DNA from: Planctomycetota bacterium
Lineage (GTDB): Bacteria; Planctomycetota; Planctomycetia; Planctomycetales; Planctomycetaceae
Reading direction: 5' to 3'
Length of the DNA stretch: 64,000 nt
NCBI GenBank assembly: GCA_014584345.1
Contig: JACTNB010000024.1
Location: 62,001-126,000, forward strand
A program made the position numbers and the translations under genes. Shown here piece after piece: positions 1-7,893 of this stretch. Position 1 is the first letter of the stretch, and each line of letters opens with the position of its first letter. The notes beneath the pieces are model-generated. The model made no database searches. It saw nothing but the letters and a program-made list of their open reading frames with translations, and was not told where the DNA came from.

Positions 1-78
1 CGGAAGCTGATCGGCCAGGCCCGAGGCGCTCAGATCGCCCGCGACCTGGCTCTGCTCGAGCTGGGGCCGCGCGACTGA
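1..78 (+). CDS. C-terminal end of an upstream phage gene (partial)
   Basis: Only the last 25 codons and a TGA stop lie in the window; the visible residues end ...LALLELGPRD. In HK97-like phages the gene just before the major capsid gene is normally the prohead protease or a fused scaffold, so that is the positional guess, but no catalytic motif is visible and the identity is not established. It is on the same strand as the capsid gene and 110 bp upstream of it. Confidence 0.4.
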   Translation, partial: RKLIGQARGAQIARDLALLELGPRD

Positions 79-188
79 TCCACCAAGAGAAGAACACGAC
101 GCGCAGGCGTCAGGGACTGTCAGAGACGCGAGCGGCGTGCATACGTGGCGGGCGTCGGTTTGATTCCTCATACCGCAAGGAAAATGCC

Positions 189-1565
189 GTGGATTTCAAG
201 AAACTGAACCTTCGGGAGCTGCTGGAGGAACGCGAAAAGCGATTCGGCAAGGCCAAGACCCTCCGCGACAAGGCTGTCGGAGAAAAGCGAGACCTGACGA
301 CCGAGGAAGCCGCCGAAGTCGATGGCCTGATCAATGACGTGCGCACGATCGATCAGTTGATCAGCGAGAAGCGTGCCGCCGAAAGCCGGCAGCACGCCGA
401 GCGACTCAATCAGTCGTTCGACGAACTCGAGCAACGAGCCAGCGACGCCGGATCCGGCCTACGTGGCCCTGAACCGGAGCAACGGGATTTGTTCGACGGC
501 CACAGCCTGCAGCAGTATTCGCTGCTGCGAGCGGTGCGAATGCGAGCCGCCGGCAAGCCGCTCGACGGGTTCGAAGCCGAAGTCTCTCAGGAACTGGCAC
601 ATCGGTCCGGAAAGTCCCCCCAGGGCTTCCTGGTGCCGTGGGGCTTACCCGTGCGTGCAGATCGCTCGAATCGCGAGCAACGGGCGTTTGACGCCACGGC
701 TGGGGCGGGGGCCATCCCGACCATGCTCGCGGGCACGATGATCGAGCTGCTGCGAAATCGCGTGCTGGTGCAACGGCTCGGCGCGCAGATCCTCAATGAC
801 ATCGTCGGCGAACTCGACATCCCCAAGCAGACGGCCGGCGGCACGGCCTACTGGCTGGGCGATGATGGGGAGCCGACGGAATCCGAGCAAACGATCGGGC
901 AGGCTCAGTTGCGAGTGAAAACGGTCGGAGCCTACACCGACATCACGCGGCGGCTAATGAGTCAGTCCTCCATCGACGCGGAGATGTTGATCAGAAACGA
1001 TCTGATTCGCACGCTGGCGATCGAGATTGACCGCGCGGCCCTGAACGGATCAGGGGAAGACAATCAGCCGCTGGGAGTGCTGCAGAACGAAAATATCGCC
1101 ATCGTCGAAATCGGCGACGACGGTGGAGCGCTGACCTGGCAGAAGGTGGTCGAGCTGGAATCGGCGGTGGCCCTGGCCAATGCCGACCAGGGATCCCTGG
1201 CCTACGTGACCAGCACCGGCGGACGCGGGACGATGAAGTCGATCGAACGGTTCGCGGGGACCGGGAAGACGCTGTGGCACGACGACAACACCGTCAACGG
1301 CTACCCGGCCCACGCCACTAATCAGTTGCCGATCGACCTGGCCAAGGGTGAGGGCACGGACTTGTCGCCGCTGATCTTCGGGGACTGGTCCTCGATTATT
1401 ATCGGTTTCTGGTCCGGCCTCGACGTCCTGGTAGATCCTTACAGCAAGAGCAAGTCCGGCGGAGTCCGGGTGGTCGCGCTGCAGGACACGGACATCACGT
1501 TCCGCCACGACGAATCCTTCGCGGCGATCTTGGACTTCGATCCGTCTGTCCTGGTTGCTCCCTAG
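189..1565 (+). CDS. HK97-fold phage major capsid protein
   Basis: This 458-residue protein builds the phage capsid shell. The start is GTG at 189, with AAGGA at 177-181 seven bases upstream. Residues 1 to about 110 are highly charged and helical (LRELLEEREKRFGKAKTLRDKA...), like the N-terminal delta/scaffold domain that is cleaved during maturation of HK97-type capsids. The remainder has the layout of the HK97 coat domain: a region around residues 175-260 with a PTMLAGTMIELLRNRV helix, then IRNDLIRTLAIEIDRAALNG, and NQPLGVLQN as seen in phage_capsid (PF05065) members. The length is normal for a capsid precursor with its delta domain. It is followed by a strong terminator and then by connector genes, which is the usual order of a head module. 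Confidence 0.9.
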   Translation: MDFKKLNLRELLEEREKRFGKAKTLRDKAVGEKRDLTTEEAAEVDGLINDVRTIDQLISEKRAAESRQHAERLNQSFDELEQRASDAGSGLRGPEPEQRDLFDGHSLQQYSLLRAVRMRAAGKPLDGFEAEVSQELAHRSGKSPQGFLVPWGLPVRADRSNREQRAFDATAGAGAIPTMLAGTMIELLRNRVLVQRLGAQILNDIVGELDIPKQTAGGTAYWLGDDGEPTESEQTIGQAQLRVKTVGAYTDITRRLMSQSSIDAEMLIRNDLIRTLAIEIDRAALNGSGEDNQPLGVLQNENIAIVEIGDDGGALTWQKVVELESAVALANADQGSLAYVTSTGGRGTMKSIERFAGTGKTLWHDDNTVNGYPAHATNQLPIDLAKGEGTDLSPLIFGDWSSIIIGFWSGLDVLVDPYSKSKSGGVRVVALQDTDITFRHDESFAAILDFDPSVLVAP

Positions 1566-1595
1566 GCGTAATCCAGTCTGATTGATCTCTCGTCT

Positions 1596-1645
1596 GGGAG
1601 GCGGGTTGCCTTGACTCCTTTCGACAGCCCGTCCTCCCTTTTTTT
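1596..1645 (+). terminator. Rho-independent terminator behind the capsid gene
   Basis: GGGAGG at 1596-1601 pairs with CCTCCC at 1633-1638. The stem continues as CGGGTTG (1602-1608) with CAGCCCG (1625-1631), with one bulged T at 1632, and is followed directly by seven Ts (1639-1645). It lies 31 bp after the capsid stop. Partial termination here would let the capsid be made in excess over the downstream neck and tail genes. Confidence 0.8.
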
Positions 1646-1675
1646 GGAATGATGACTATGCAAGGGGATCCACAC

Positions 1676-2062
1676 ATGCGAGTCGCGATTCTTCGGCCGG
1701 TCCTGATCGGCAATCGCATGCGCAGGCCTGGCGAGGAAATCGACGTATCCAAGGCCCGGGCGCAGCGACTGACGCGGGGGGAAAACCCGGTTGCCAGACT
1801 GCTCGACACCGAAGATCTGCCACAAATCGTGCGGCAGGCCATCAGTCACCAGGAATCGCCTCCCGGCGAGCCTCCGTTGACGCTGGAACAGCTGGTCATG
1901 TTGGGGATTCAACCGAAGGTGGCTCGCATCCTGATCGATGCGGGACTGACCAGCAAAAGCCAGTTGACGGCCGAAAACCTGGCACAAATCGAGGGAGTCG
2001 GCGAAAAGACCATCGAGCTGATCATGGCGTGCCTCGACAAGGCAGCCATGGGGCCGTCCTGA
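1676..2062 (+). CDS. Phage protein with helix-hairpin-helix motif
   Basis: A 128-residue protein starting at ATG 1676, chosen because AAGGGGA at 1662-1668 is correctly spaced; in-frame ATGs at 1649 and 1658 have no such site. The N-terminal 45 residues (MRVAILRPVLIGNRMRRPGEEIDV...) resemble the short structural modules of phage neck-region proteins. Residues from about 80 to the end (LTSKSQLTAENLAQIEGVGEKTIELIMACL) form a helix-hairpin-helix fold with the GVGEK hairpin, as in DNA-binding or protein-docking HhH proteins and RNA polymerase alpha C-terminal-like domains. It sits between capsid and connector genes, so it is probably a minor head or packaging-linked protein. The exact role is unknown. 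Confidence 0.6.
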   Translation: MRVAILRPVLIGNRMRRPGEEIDVSKARAQRLTRGENPVARLLDTEDLPQIVRQAISHQESPPGEPPLTLEQLVMLGIQPKVARILIDAGLTSKSQLTAENLAQIEGVGEKTIELIMACLDKAAMGPS

Positions 2063-2118
2063 ATCAGGGCGGAAGCCCCGTTTCGCCAGCGTGAGAATCA
2101 TTAGGAGTCACCTGATCG

Positions 2119-2715
2119 ATGGGCGTCCGAGTCATTCAGCAGCCGACCGAAGAACCGCTGAGCCTCGCCGAGGCGAAGGCTCACCTGCGCGTCGACGTGG
2201 ATGACGAGGACGCCCTGATCGGATCCCTGATCACGGCCGCCCGGCTCACCACGGAACGGCGGTGCTGGCGACAAATCGCCCAGGCCACGCTCCGCCTGAC
2301 CCTGGACGCGTTCCCGGCCAGCGACGTGATCTATCTGCCGCGTCCCCGGCTAGTCAGCGTCGAGAGCGTCAAGTACCAGGACCTGGAAAGCCAACAGCAG
2401 ACGCTTTACGACGGGTCGTACTGGGTAGATGCCACCAGCGAGCCTGGCCGCGTGGTGCTCCGGAGCGGATACGCCTGGCCAGAGACAAATCTGCAGCCTG
2501 GCTGCGTGCAAATCGATTACATCGCGGGCCAGGAGCCCGCGGACGTGCCCGCCGACGTGAAGGCCGCCATGCTGTTGATTGTCGGCCATCTGTACGCCCA
2601 TCGCGAAAGCGTGGTCACGGGCATGACGGCCAGCGAGCTCCCTCTGGGAGTGTCGGCGTTGTTGTCACTGCACCACTTCCGGGATCACCGCGTCGCGGAG
2701 CAATTACGCCAATGA
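2119..2715 (+). CDS. Phage head-tail connector protein (gp6/phiE125 gp8-like)
   Basis: A 198-residue protein whose N-terminus (QQPTEEPLSLAEAKAHLRVDVDDEDALIGSLITAARLTTERRCWRQI) is the classic signature of the HK97 gp6 / phiE125 gp8 connector family: the LSLxEAKxHLRVD segment followed by the helix that packs in the ring. In HK97-like virions this protein forms a ring below the portal and joins head to tail. The protein is of normal length for the gp8 branch. Its stop overlaps the next start (ATGA at 2712-2715), as expected for co-translated neck genes. Confidence 0.8.
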   Translation: MGVRVIQQPTEEPLSLAEAKAHLRVDVDDEDALIGSLITAARLTTERRCWRQIAQATLRLTLDAFPASDVIYLPRPRLVSVESVKYQDLESQQQTLYDGSYWVDATSEPGRVVLRSGYAWPETNLQPGCVQIDYIAGQEPADVPADVKAAMLLIVGHLYAHRESVVTGMTASELPLGVSALLSLHHFRDHRVAEQLRQ

Positions 2716-3050
2716 CCGTCGCTGCAGGCAAACTGAATCGCCGCGTCACGGTCGAGCGACCAGCCAAGGTCACCGACGCGGCCGGCCAACCGATCACCAC
2801 CTGGGAGACGCACGGTGCGTTCTGGGCCGCGGTGACGACCGGCGGCGTCGGCGAATCCCTGCAGGACAACCGGCAAGTCAGCGAAGATGTTCGCTGGCAG
2901 ATCGTGCTGCGCTACAGCAGCCAGTCCGCGGCAATCGCGGCGGACTGGCGAATCCGCCTCGGCGACCAGGTGCTGTCGGTGCAATCGGCCGTTGACGTGA
3001 ATGATGCCCACACGCACATCCTCCTGACGGCCCTGGAGCGCAAGGCATGA
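2712..3050 (+). CDS. Phage head closure protein (head-tail adaptor)
   Basis: A 112-residue protein starting at ATG 2712, overlapping the connector stop by four bases. The pattern GKLNRRVTVERPAKVTDAAGQPITTWETHGAFWAAVTTGGVGES matches the phage head-tail joining family (PF05521; SPP1 gp16 / HK97 gp7 type). These proteins have a small beta-barrel that seals the neck after DNA packaging, and the length is typical. It overlaps the following gene by four bases (ATGA at 3047-3050). Assignment is by motif pattern and position. Confidence 0.8.
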   Translation: MTVAAGKLNRRVTVERPAKVTDAAGQPITTWETHGAFWAAVTTGGVGESLQDNRQVSEDVRWQIVLRYSSQSAAIAADWRIRLGDQVLSVQSAVDVNDAHTHILLTALERKA

Positions 3051-3571
3051 CCGACAGCACCATCACCGGTGACAAGGAACTGGACCGGCTGCTGCTGCAG
3101 CTCGGGCGCGACGTCGTGGGCAAGGTGACGCATCGGTCGCTGGGCAAGGGGCTGACCGTGTTGGCCCGCGCGATCCGGAACGCGGTTCCCGCGGCCATGA
3201 CTCCCGGACACAGCAACCGGTCGATCAAGCAGTCCATCGGCCGGCGCACGAAGCGATACAAGCGGGCGGATTTGTATTTTGCCAAGGCCGGCGTGGCCGT
3301 GGGGGCTGCCCGCAAGAAGGGAGCCCCCCACGCGCATCTGCTCGCCATGGGGACGGACCATCGCTATGCGGGCTTCTCCAGCCGCGAAAGCGGGCACCGC
3401 GGAGATTTCCGGCGCACTCGCAGCGTGATTGCCTACCGTGGACGCGTCGCGGCCGCGGATTTTGTCCGTCGAGGCCTGGCAGTCGCCGGTGATGCCGCCA
3501 TGCAGCGCATCCGGGAGGCTTTCCTGGCCGACGTCACCAAGGAATACACCAAGCTGCGGGGGGGGCGATGA
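3047..3571 (+). CDS. HK97 gp10-like neck/tail completion protein
   Basis: A 174-residue basic protein, MTDSTITGDKELDRLLLQLGRDVVGKVTHRSLGKGLTVLARAIRNAVP..., with the pattern of HK97 gp10-type proteins (PF04883): an N-terminal helix that counts in 'L..LG..V..KV...L.KG...L...I', followed by 'GHSNRSIKQSIGRRTKRYK' and a beta-rich part with 'HAHLLAMGTDHR'. Members act in head-tail joining or tail completion. It overlaps both neighbours by four bases, so it belongs to the same translation-coupled neck operon. Confidence 0.7.
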   Translation: MTDSTITGDKELDRLLLQLGRDVVGKVTHRSLGKGLTVLARAIRNAVPAAMTPGHSNRSIKQSIGRRTKRYKRADLYFAKAGVAVGAARKKGAPHAHLLAMGTDHRYAGFSSRESGHRGDFRRTRSVIAYRGRVAAADFVRRGLAVAGDAAMQRIREAFLADVTKEYTKLRGGR

Positions 3572-4008
3572 GCGAACCGACACTGGAACAGGCCGTGCGG
3601 GCAATGCTGCTGAGCTTCGATGCGGTCACGGATCTGGTAGGACAGACGATCCGCCCGGACATCCTGGATCGGGCAGACAATCCGCCCGCCATCCTGATCC
3701 AGGTGGAGGACGAAATCATTGCCGAGGACATCGAGGGGCGGGGAGGCCTGGTCACGGCCACGGTCACAATCGAGGTCTTGCATTACACCCGCCTGGGCTC
3801 GCGTCAGCTCGAACAGGCGATCCGCACGAACGGTACGGATCCCGGGACGGGGCTGCAGGGGTACGTGGGTCTGGTGGGGCAATTTGACGTGCGTGGCAGC
3901 TCGTTGGCGCGACGAAAGCCGTTTTTTGTGGAGCGTCAGACAGACGAAGATCGGGACTGGTACGGCATCGCCTGCCAGTACACGATCGATTACCAGGAAA
4001 TCACCTGA
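3568..4008 (+). CDS. Probable tail terminator / neck protein
   Basis: A 146-residue protein directly coupled (ATGA) to the gp10-like gene and followed 17 bp later by the tail tube gene. That is the slot of the tail terminator (lambda gpU / HK97 gp11-like) in siphophage maps. The N-terminus (LEQAVRAMLLSFDAVTDLVGQTIRPDILDRADNPPAILIQVEDE) has the layout of DUF3168/gp11-like proteins: a first helix with 'L..D..V..LVG..I.P' and then a hydrophobic strand. The assignment rests mainly on order and general layout. Confidence 0.5.
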   Translation: MSEPTLEQAVRAMLLSFDAVTDLVGQTIRPDILDRADNPPAILIQVEDEIIAEDIEGRGGLVTATVTIEVLHYTRLGSRQLEQAIRTNGTDPGTGLQGYVGLVGQFDVRGSSLARRKPFFVERQTDEDRDWYGIACQYTIDYQEIT

Positions 4009-4025
4009 TCCAGGGAGGGATCATC

Positions 4026-4433
4026 ATGGGCAAACAGGCCAGCACGGGGACGCAGCTGCAGTTGTCGATATCGTCCGTGTACACAAAAGTGGCATATGTG
4101 ACGGACATCAGCGGCCCCGACGCCGATGGGCAGTTCTGGGACGCGACCGACCTGGACTCGGATTACATCGAGGACGGGGAACCCGTGGGGCAGGTGTCGC
4201 CGGGATCGGTGACAGCCGAGCTGTTCTACGATCCCACGGACGCGACCCACCAGGCGATCATCACGCGCAAGCTCGCGCAGACCAAAAGTGACTGGAAAAT
4301 CGTCTTTCCGGACGCCGAGGAAATCGCCTTCGAGGGGACGCCGAAGAAATTCGCCCCGAAAGCGGCCAAGGGGGATGGCATCAAGGCAAGCCTGGAAGTC
4401 AAGCTTTCTTCGCTGCCGACGTATCCGGAGTAA
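4026..4433 (+). CDS. Phage tail tube protein
   Basis: A 135-residue protein, MGKQASTGTQLQLSISSVYTKVAYVTDISGPDADGQFWDATDLDSDYIEDGEPVGQVSPGSVTAELFYDPTDATHQAIITRKLAQ..., with the pattern of the lambda gpV/TP901 tail tube family: 'VxDISGPxxxxxxxDxTxLxS', a 'PGSVTAELFYDP' strand and a C-terminal 'F.G.PKKFAPKAAKGDGIKASLEVKLS' strand. It forms the stacked rings of the tail tube. GGGAGGG at 4014-4020 provides the ribosome binding site. It is followed by assembly-chaperone-type genes and the tape measure, as expected for a siphophage. Confidence 0.8.
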   Translation: MGKQASTGTQLQLSISSVYTKVAYVTDISGPDADGQFWDATDLDSDYIEDGEPVGQVSPGSVTAELFYDPTDATHQAIITRKLAQTKSDWKIVFPDAEEIAFEGTPKKFAPKAAKGDGIKASLEVKLSSLPTYPE

Positions 4434-4494
4434 TTCCCTCCGATCCCCGCGATGCGAGCCCATCTGTTATCTTGCACCCTGAAAGGAGCATCCG

Positions 4495-5022
4495 ATGCGA
4501 GTGCGACTGATTGCCGACCAACTCGGCCCCAACCCAAAATTCGACCGGCGGCGGCCCGTGAGCGCCGCGAACCCGATCAACGTCACGGTCCCGGCCGGGA
4601 CCGTGATCGATGATCCCGAGGCGATCTACCTGGTGATCAATGACCAGGCCGAGCCGATCGACGACGAAGCCAAGCAGGCGTATGCCCGGCACATCGAGCG
4701 GAAGGAGCAGGCGTTGCTGGCTCGCAGGCACGGACGCCGGCCGACGATTCCCTTCCCGGCTCCGGCTCCCCAAGAGCAACCGCAGCCCCAGGAAGCCAAG
4801 CCCGAACCGGTTGCAACACCGGCAGTGCAGGACAAACCTTCGCAGCCGCCGGCTGGAGACGTCAAGGGTGCGGAGGAAGCTTCCGCGCCGGTAGTAACTC
4901 CAGCGGCGGACAGCGACACGCCGGGTTCGAGCCCGGCAGCCAGGCCAACCGCCCACGTGGCCCCCGCAGCCGCGACACCGACGCCGCTGCGAGGCCTGGA
5001 CGACCTCCGCGACGCAGCCTGA
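4495..5022 (+). CDS. Proline/alanine-rich phage protein of unknown function
   Basis: A 175-residue protein with a good ribosome binding site (AAAGGAG before ATG 4495). The first 80 residues look folded (MRVRLIADQLGPNPKFDRRRPVSAANPINVTVPAGTVIDDPEAIYLVINDQAEPIDDEAKQAYARH, with a charged helix). Residues from about 85 on are low-complexity Pro/Ala/Glu/Gln. The opening MRVR/MRVA and the 'PAGTVIDDPEA' turn resemble the N-terminal part of the HhH protein at 1676. It lies between tail tube and chaperone genes. I do not recognise a family; a tail decoration or assembly role is possible but unproven. Confidence 0.5.
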   Translation: MRVRLIADQLGPNPKFDRRRPVSAANPINVTVPAGTVIDDPEAIYLVINDQAEPIDDEAKQAYARHIERKEQALLARRHGRRPTIPFPAPAPQEQPQPQEAKPEPVATPAVQDKPSQPPAGDVKGAEEASAPVVTPAADSDTPGSSPAARPTAHVAPAAATPTPLRGLDDLRDAA

Positions 5023-5030
5023 CGTTCTTG

Positions 5031-5059
5031 ATGTAACCATGTGTGTTACATGGTTACAT
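5031..5059. repeat. Perfect 11-bp inverted repeat between phage tail genes
   Basis: ATGTAACCATG (5031-5041) is repeated inverted as CATGGTTACAT (5049-5059) with a 7-base loop and is followed by TTTTAAT. It lies 9 bp after the stop of the Pro-rich gene. It could be a weak terminator/attenuator or an operator; the AT-rich stem and short T run make a strong terminator unlikely. Confidence 0.6.
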
Positions 5060-5096
5060 TTTAATATCCATGACGGCCAGCAAAAAGGATTTTGCA

Positions 5097-5603
5097 ATGC
5101 CCGAAGCTCCCGATCCTCAGCCCCAACAGACCGCTGCACCGCAGCCTGCAGCCATCCCGTTCTTGAGTCGCCAGGCCGTGTTCGGCCCCGAATCCGCCGG
5201 TCCCGCGTTCGAGCTAGTGACCGTGTTTGTGCACCAAAAGGATGGCAGTCGCAAACCGTTCCACGTGTATGTCTGCGAGATGTCCGCGCGGGCCAAGACG
5301 GAATTTGACCAGGCGATGACCGACGATCCCCAGCATCCCTGGGAATCGCTGTCCAAGGAAGCCCAGAACGCGCGGCTCGAAATCCGGCAGAGCGAAATTC
5401 GCGAACGCCTGGTGATCGCCACGGCTTGTGACTCCCAGGGGAACCGGATTTTCTCCTTCGACGACATCGAGCCGCTGGGGCAACTGGGCGCCAGCGTCGT
5501 CGAGCCGCTTTTCCTGGCAGCGCGACGACTTAACCAAGCGCAGGGGTCGCTCGAACAGGTGGGGGAGCTCTCCGCCGCGACGAACGTCAGCGTTTCGTCC
5601 TGA
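5097..5603 (+). CDS. Probable tail assembly chaperone (lambda G-like)
   Basis: A 168-residue protein starting at ATG 5097, with AAAAGGA at 5083-5089; an in-frame ATG further up lacks a site. The first 25 residues are Pro/Gln-rich. The remainder, EFDQAMTDDPQHPWESLSKEAQNARLEIRQSEIRERLVIATACDSQGNRIFSFDDIEPLGQLGASVVEPLFLAARRLNQ, matches the general pattern of short siphophage tail assembly chaperones ('R..L...C..D..G.R.F...D...LG......V..L...A..LN'). It stands immediately before the tape measure region, where lambda gpG sits. A second reading frame open from 5534 to 5923 continues it, and a -1 frameshift near GGGGGAG (5561-5567) would give a G-T fusion. Confidence 0.65.
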   Translation: MPEAPDPQPQQTAAPQPAAIPFLSRQAVFGPESAGPAFELVTVFVHQKDGSRKPFHVYVCEMSARAKTEFDQAMTDDPQHPWESLSKEAQNARLEIRQSEIRERLVIATACDSQGNRIFSFDDIEPLGQLGASVVEPLFLAARRLNQAQGSLEQVGELSAATNVSVSS

Positions 5604-5623
5604 CGCTCGCTCGCGAACTGGGG

Positions 5624-5923
5624 GTGGCGAATTACGATCAGATGATGGCGTCCATTACGGAGCGGCAATTCCGCACCTGGTGGGCATATCACCTGTTCGT
5701 GGAGCCGTTCGAGGCCGAGCGGATGGATCGCCGGTTCGGATTACTGGTGGCCTGCCTTGAGTCATTGCTGTACGGCGAGGACGCGGGCTACAACCCGGCC
5801 AACTTCAGCCTCGGTTGGCGGGAGTCGTGCCGCGACGCGGGCACACAGCCCGCGGGCGAGGACTGGCAACTGATGAAGGCCAGGCTGGGGCAGATCCTTC
5901 AGGAGCATACGGGGGTGACGTGA
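5624..5923 (+). CDS. Tail assembly protein T-like reading frame (probable frameshift extension)
   Basis: Read from GTG 5624 this gives 99 residues (VANYDQMMASITERQFRTWWAYHLFVEPFEAERMDRRFGLL...), a lambda T-like pattern of 'ltxReLtEWxAyfxxEPfGeeReDlR'. The frame is already open from 5534, and the stretch before the GTG reads ALRRDERQRFVLTLARELG, which fits the coding sense of this family. There is no ATG/GTG/TTG in that stretch and no convincing ribosome binding site before GTG 5624. The simplest reading is that it is expressed as the C-terminal part of a -1 frameshift product of the upstream chaperone gene. The coordinates give only the part after the GTG. Its stop overlaps the tape measure start (TGATG). 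Confidence 0.6.
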   Translation: MANYDQMMASITERQFRTWWAYHLFVEPFEAERMDRRFGLLVACLESLLYGEDAGYNPANFSLGWRESCRDAGTQPAGEDWQLMKARLGQILQEHTGVT

Positions 5924-7890
5924 TGGCAGTGAATGGCGATCTGGTCGCGAACGTCGTGGCGAATACGCGGCAGTTCGGGCCGGGACTCAATCGAGCCCGG
6001 TCCGATTTGCACTCGTTCGTGCGCGGGGCCCGGGCCACGCTGCTGCCTCTCGCGGGCATCCTGGCCGGTGCGGTCAGCACCCGCGAGTCGATCAACGCCG
6101 CCAGAACGCAGGTCGCCGCGGAACGCAAGCTGGAGGCCGTGCTGCAGGCCACGGGACACGCGGCCGGGCAGTCCGCTCGGCAGATCAAGGAATTCGCGGC
6201 GAGTCGCCAGGACATCACGAACTTCGGCGACGAGGCGACAATTGCCGGAGCGGCCGTGCTGGCCACGTTCAAGGAAATCAAGGGGTCCGTGTTCACGGAC
6301 GCGATCTCCCTGGCCCAGGACATGGCGTCCGTCATGGGAGGCGACCTGCAGGGGAGTATCGTGCAGGTCGGCAAGGCGCTGAATGATCCCATTGCCGGGA
6401 TGTCCGCACTCTCCAGGGTAGGCGTCTCGTTCACCGCGCAGCAGAAACAGCAAATCAAGGCCCTCCAGGAATCGGGCGACCTCCTGGGCGCCCAGGCGAT
6501 CATTCTCGCCGAACTCCGCAGCGAGTTCGGCGGGGCCGCCGAGGCAATGGCCGATCCGCTGACGCAAATGCGAAACATGGTCGGCGATCTGGCCGAAAAT
6601 ATCGGATTTGTGTTGTTGCCTTCGATTCGCGAACTGTACGCCGGCTTCAAGTCTGGGCTAGGGGCGCTCACGGCCAACGTGGACGCGTTCAAGGCACTCG
6701 GGGAGTGGATTGCGTCGGGGGTGCAGTTCGTGGTGGGTTACGGCAAGCATATTGTTGCAGCGGCCACGGCCATGGGCACATTGGTAATTGTCACACACTC
6801 AATCCGCGCGGCCACGCAAGCCTGGTCGAAGGCATTGCTGCTGGTGCAGGCCTTGTCCGGCCCAAAAGGCTGGGCCACGGCAGCAGCGGGACTGGCTATC
6901 TATGCCGGCGCGGTGGTGGCCATCGATTATGCCTTCCAGGACGTGGAACAGTCCGCGCGGGCAGCCGCGGTGACGGTCGAGGACCTCCGCGGGGGCCAGG
7001 CCGCGGTTGCCGCCGTAAAAGGCGAGGTAACAGGCCTAACGGGAGCCCTGCAGGCCCAGCAGAGCGAAGTAGATGCCCTGCTCGGCAAGTACCGCGACGG
7101 GGCCACGAACCTGGCCGTGGAGCTGACCCAGATCCGTAAGCTGGTGGAAGAGGGGCTACTCACCACTGAGCAGGGGGAACTTTTCAGCGAGCGGGCGACA
7201 GACCAGGCTACGGGGATCCACACGCGGATACGAGACATCCGCGACGAGTTGGCCATCCTGCGAGGAGAGGCCACGCAGGCTGACATTGACCTGGCTCGCC
7301 TGTTCGACAAGGGGGCGGCTCCCGCCGACATCACCGAGTTGCAGAATCTGACGCGCGAGCGTGACCGCCTCGAGCAGGAGCGAGCAGACGCGACGGCTCA
7401 AGAGGAGTCCCGGCAACGCATCGCCCAGGCCGCGAAGGCCTCGCAGTCGCCGGGATTCTTCGATTACCTCGATGACGCCAATAAGCGGGCGGAAAGCCTG
7501 ATCGACAGCCTGAAGACTCCCGCCGATCGCCTGGCGGACGACCTTCTGGAATTCTCGTCACTGCTGGCCCTGGGCAAGCTCAATCAGACGCAACACGATG
7601 CGCTCATCGCCAAGCGCCAGCGCGAAGAGGGCGAAGCCGGCATGTCGCCCACTGGCGAGAGCGATCGTCCGGGCCCGAATACGGCCCTGGAGGCAGGGAG
7701 CACGGGAGCACTCTCGCAGCTCGCACGAGCCATGACCGGCGCGGGCACGATGTCCGTGCAAGAACGATCCGCGAGAATCCAGGAGCGGATCGAGCGGCAC
7801 CAGGCGGCGATGCTGGAGCTCCAGCGAAGACAACTGGAGCGTGACCAGCAACGCCTGGATCGCAAAGTCACCGTAGTCAAGATGGTCTAG
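5923..7890 (+). CDS. Phage tail tape measure protein
   Basis: A 655-residue protein; the start is ATG 5923, overlapping the preceding TGA. It sets tail length and is ejected with DNA. It has the general tape-measure layout: an N-terminal MAVNGDLVANVVANTRQFGPGLNRARSDLHSF, then a segment (about 60-220) with 'AERKLEAVLQATGHAAGQSARQIKEFAASRQDITNFGDEATIAGAAVLATFKEIKGSVFTDAISLAQDMASVMGGDLQGSIVQVGKALNDPI', two hydrophobic stretches around residues 265-345 and 305-330, and long coiled coils from about 400 to 620 rich in Glu/Gln/Arg. It is short for a tape measure, suggesting a short tail. Confidence 0.85.
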   Translation: MAVNGDLVANVVANTRQFGPGLNRARSDLHSFVRGARATLLPLAGILAGAVSTRESINAARTQVAAERKLEAVLQATGHAAGQSARQIKEFAASRQDITNFGDEATIAGAAVLATFKEIKGSVFTDAISLAQDMASVMGGDLQGSIVQVGKALNDPIAGMSALSRVGVSFTAQQKQQIKALQESGDLLGAQAIILAELRSEFGGAAEAMADPLTQMRNMVGDLAENIGFVLLPSIRELYAGFKSGLGALTANVDAFKALGEWIASGVQFVVGYGKHIVAAATAMGTLVIVTHSIRAATQAWSKALLLVQALSGPKGWATAAAGLAIYAGAVVAIDYAFQDVEQSARAAAVTVEDLRGGQAAVAAVKGEVTGLTGALQAQQSEVDALLGKYRDGATNLAVELTQIRKLVEEGLLTTEQGELFSERATDQATGIHTRIRDIRDELAILRGEATQADIDLARLFDKGAAPADITELQNLTRERDRLEQERADATAQEESRQRIAQAAKASQSPGFFDYLDDANKRAESLIDSLKTPADRLADDLLEFSSLLALGKLNQTQHDALIAKRQREEGEAGMSPTGESDRPGPNTALEAGSTGALSQLARAMTGAGTMSVQERSARIQERIERHQAAMLELQRRQLERDQQRLDRKVTVVKMV

Positions 7891-7893
7891 CCG

